64,000 nucleotides of DNA from RFSX01 sp964591455. Lineage in GTDB: Bacteria; Bacteroidota; Bacteroidia; Chitinophagales; Saprospiraceae. Position 1 is the stretch's first letter, and each line of letters starts with the position of its first letter. Positions 63,897 to 64,000 of this stretch are shown piece by piece. Below the pieces are notes generated by a model that was given only the letters and a program-made list of their open reading frames with translations, was not told the DNA's origin and did no database searches. The DNA lies in assembly GCA_964591455.1 (NCBI GenBank), contig CAZQDZ010000003.1, forward strand, positions 124,001-188,000, given 5' to 3'. The translations under genes were made by a program, and so were the position numbers.

Positions 63897-64000
63897 TTGA
63901 GTCATGATAAAAAATACTTAATTGTTCTTGTTGGGCCGACTGCAGTGGGTAAGACAGAGACTGCCATCGCCTTGAGTAATGCGCTTAATGGGGTAATTAT
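63897..64000 (+). CDS. miaA: tRNA dimethylallyltransferase (start only, cut by window edge)
   Basis: The frame from 63897 reads SHDKKYLIVLVGPTAVGKTE after the start codon, then TAIALSNALNGVI to the window end. This is the P-loop N-terminus of MiaA, which adds the isopentenyl group to A37 of tRNAs reading UNN codons. No ATG fits: the ATG at 63904 is in another frame and soon stops. A TTG at 63897 is the best start. The product is the substrate for later methylthiolation and for MiaE, encoded at 22164. Confidence 0.85.
   Translation, partial: MSHDKKYLIVLVGPTAVGKTETAIALSNALNGVI

Overview
The window is a stretch of AT-rich chromosome from a member of the Bacteroidota. Three things show this. Four secreted proteins end in type IX secretion (T9SS) sorting domains, and one of them sits next to a PorP/SprF protein. 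There are many outer-membrane and lipoprotein families typical of the phylum (a TonB-dependent receptor, a DUF5689 lipoprotein, an S46 peptidase, OmpA with thrombospondin type 3 repeats, a large-form signal peptidase I). Upstream of a dozen genes there is a TANNTTTG element, the -7 box of the Bacteroidota housekeeping sigma factor, and Shine-Dalgarno sites are absent. The style of the giant adhesin-like proteins suggests a Saprospiria- or Cytophagia-like free-living bacterium, but that finer placement is a guess. No tRNA, rRNA, CRISPR array, phage or insertion sequence was seen.

Layout. Bases 1-14548 are a secretion and surface block on the + strand: the 3' part of a giant zinc metalloprotease, PorP/SprF, signal peptidase I, a TolB-like secreted protein and an S8 protease. 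Bases 14560-26429 hold trmN6, a TonB-dependent receptor plus DUF5689 lipoprotein facing a secreted endonuclease/phosphatase-type enzyme, a Pif1-like helicase, a 46-residue membrane protein, miaE, a glycosyltransferase, a WbqC protein and a dynamin-like GTPase. Bases 26501-33847 carry a 1,628-residue repetitive T9SS cargo and an S46 dipeptidyl-peptidase. Bases 33930-43261 are mostly housekeeping: dnaK, a lipoprotein, panB, mltG, tilS, a peroxiredoxin-like gene and malate dehydrogenase, with two secreted proteins of unknown role. Bases 43465-53727 carry an M43-like protease, sucC, an oxidase subunit III-like gene, recF with its DUF721 partner, pdhA, a TPR protein, ribH, pyrC and purK-purE. Bases 53815-64000 hold an OmpA protein, a one-domain asparaginase, an aminotransferase, a thioredoxin-like protein, pyrB and pyrR, a YfhO membrane protein, an Ntn-type asparaginase and the start of miaA.

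How the genes fit together. Signal peptidase I, PorP/SprF and the four T9SS cargos belong to one export route that places proteases and long repetitive proteins on or outside the cell. The S46 peptidase and the two asparaginase-type enzymes fit growth on peptides and amino acids. The TonB receptor, DUF5689 lipoprotein and secreted EEP-family enzyme may form a scavenging system for nucleic acids or phosphodiesters. Four tRNA anticodon-loop modification enzymes (trmN6, miaE, tilS, miaA) are scattered through the window, as are pyrimidine (pyrC, pyrB, pyrR) and purine (purK, purE) genes.

The most unusual DNA feature is a perfect 21-bp-stem palindrome with a 3-base loop at 42208-42252. It lies just after the malate dehydrogenase stop and buries the likely ATG of the peroxiredoxin-like gene. 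Other points worth checking are the A-B8-A-B2 architecture of the 1,628-residue protein, a 468-bp tandem duplication inside the giant protease gene, palindromes upstream of dnaK, and a pyrR mRNA that seems to have no room for an attenuator.
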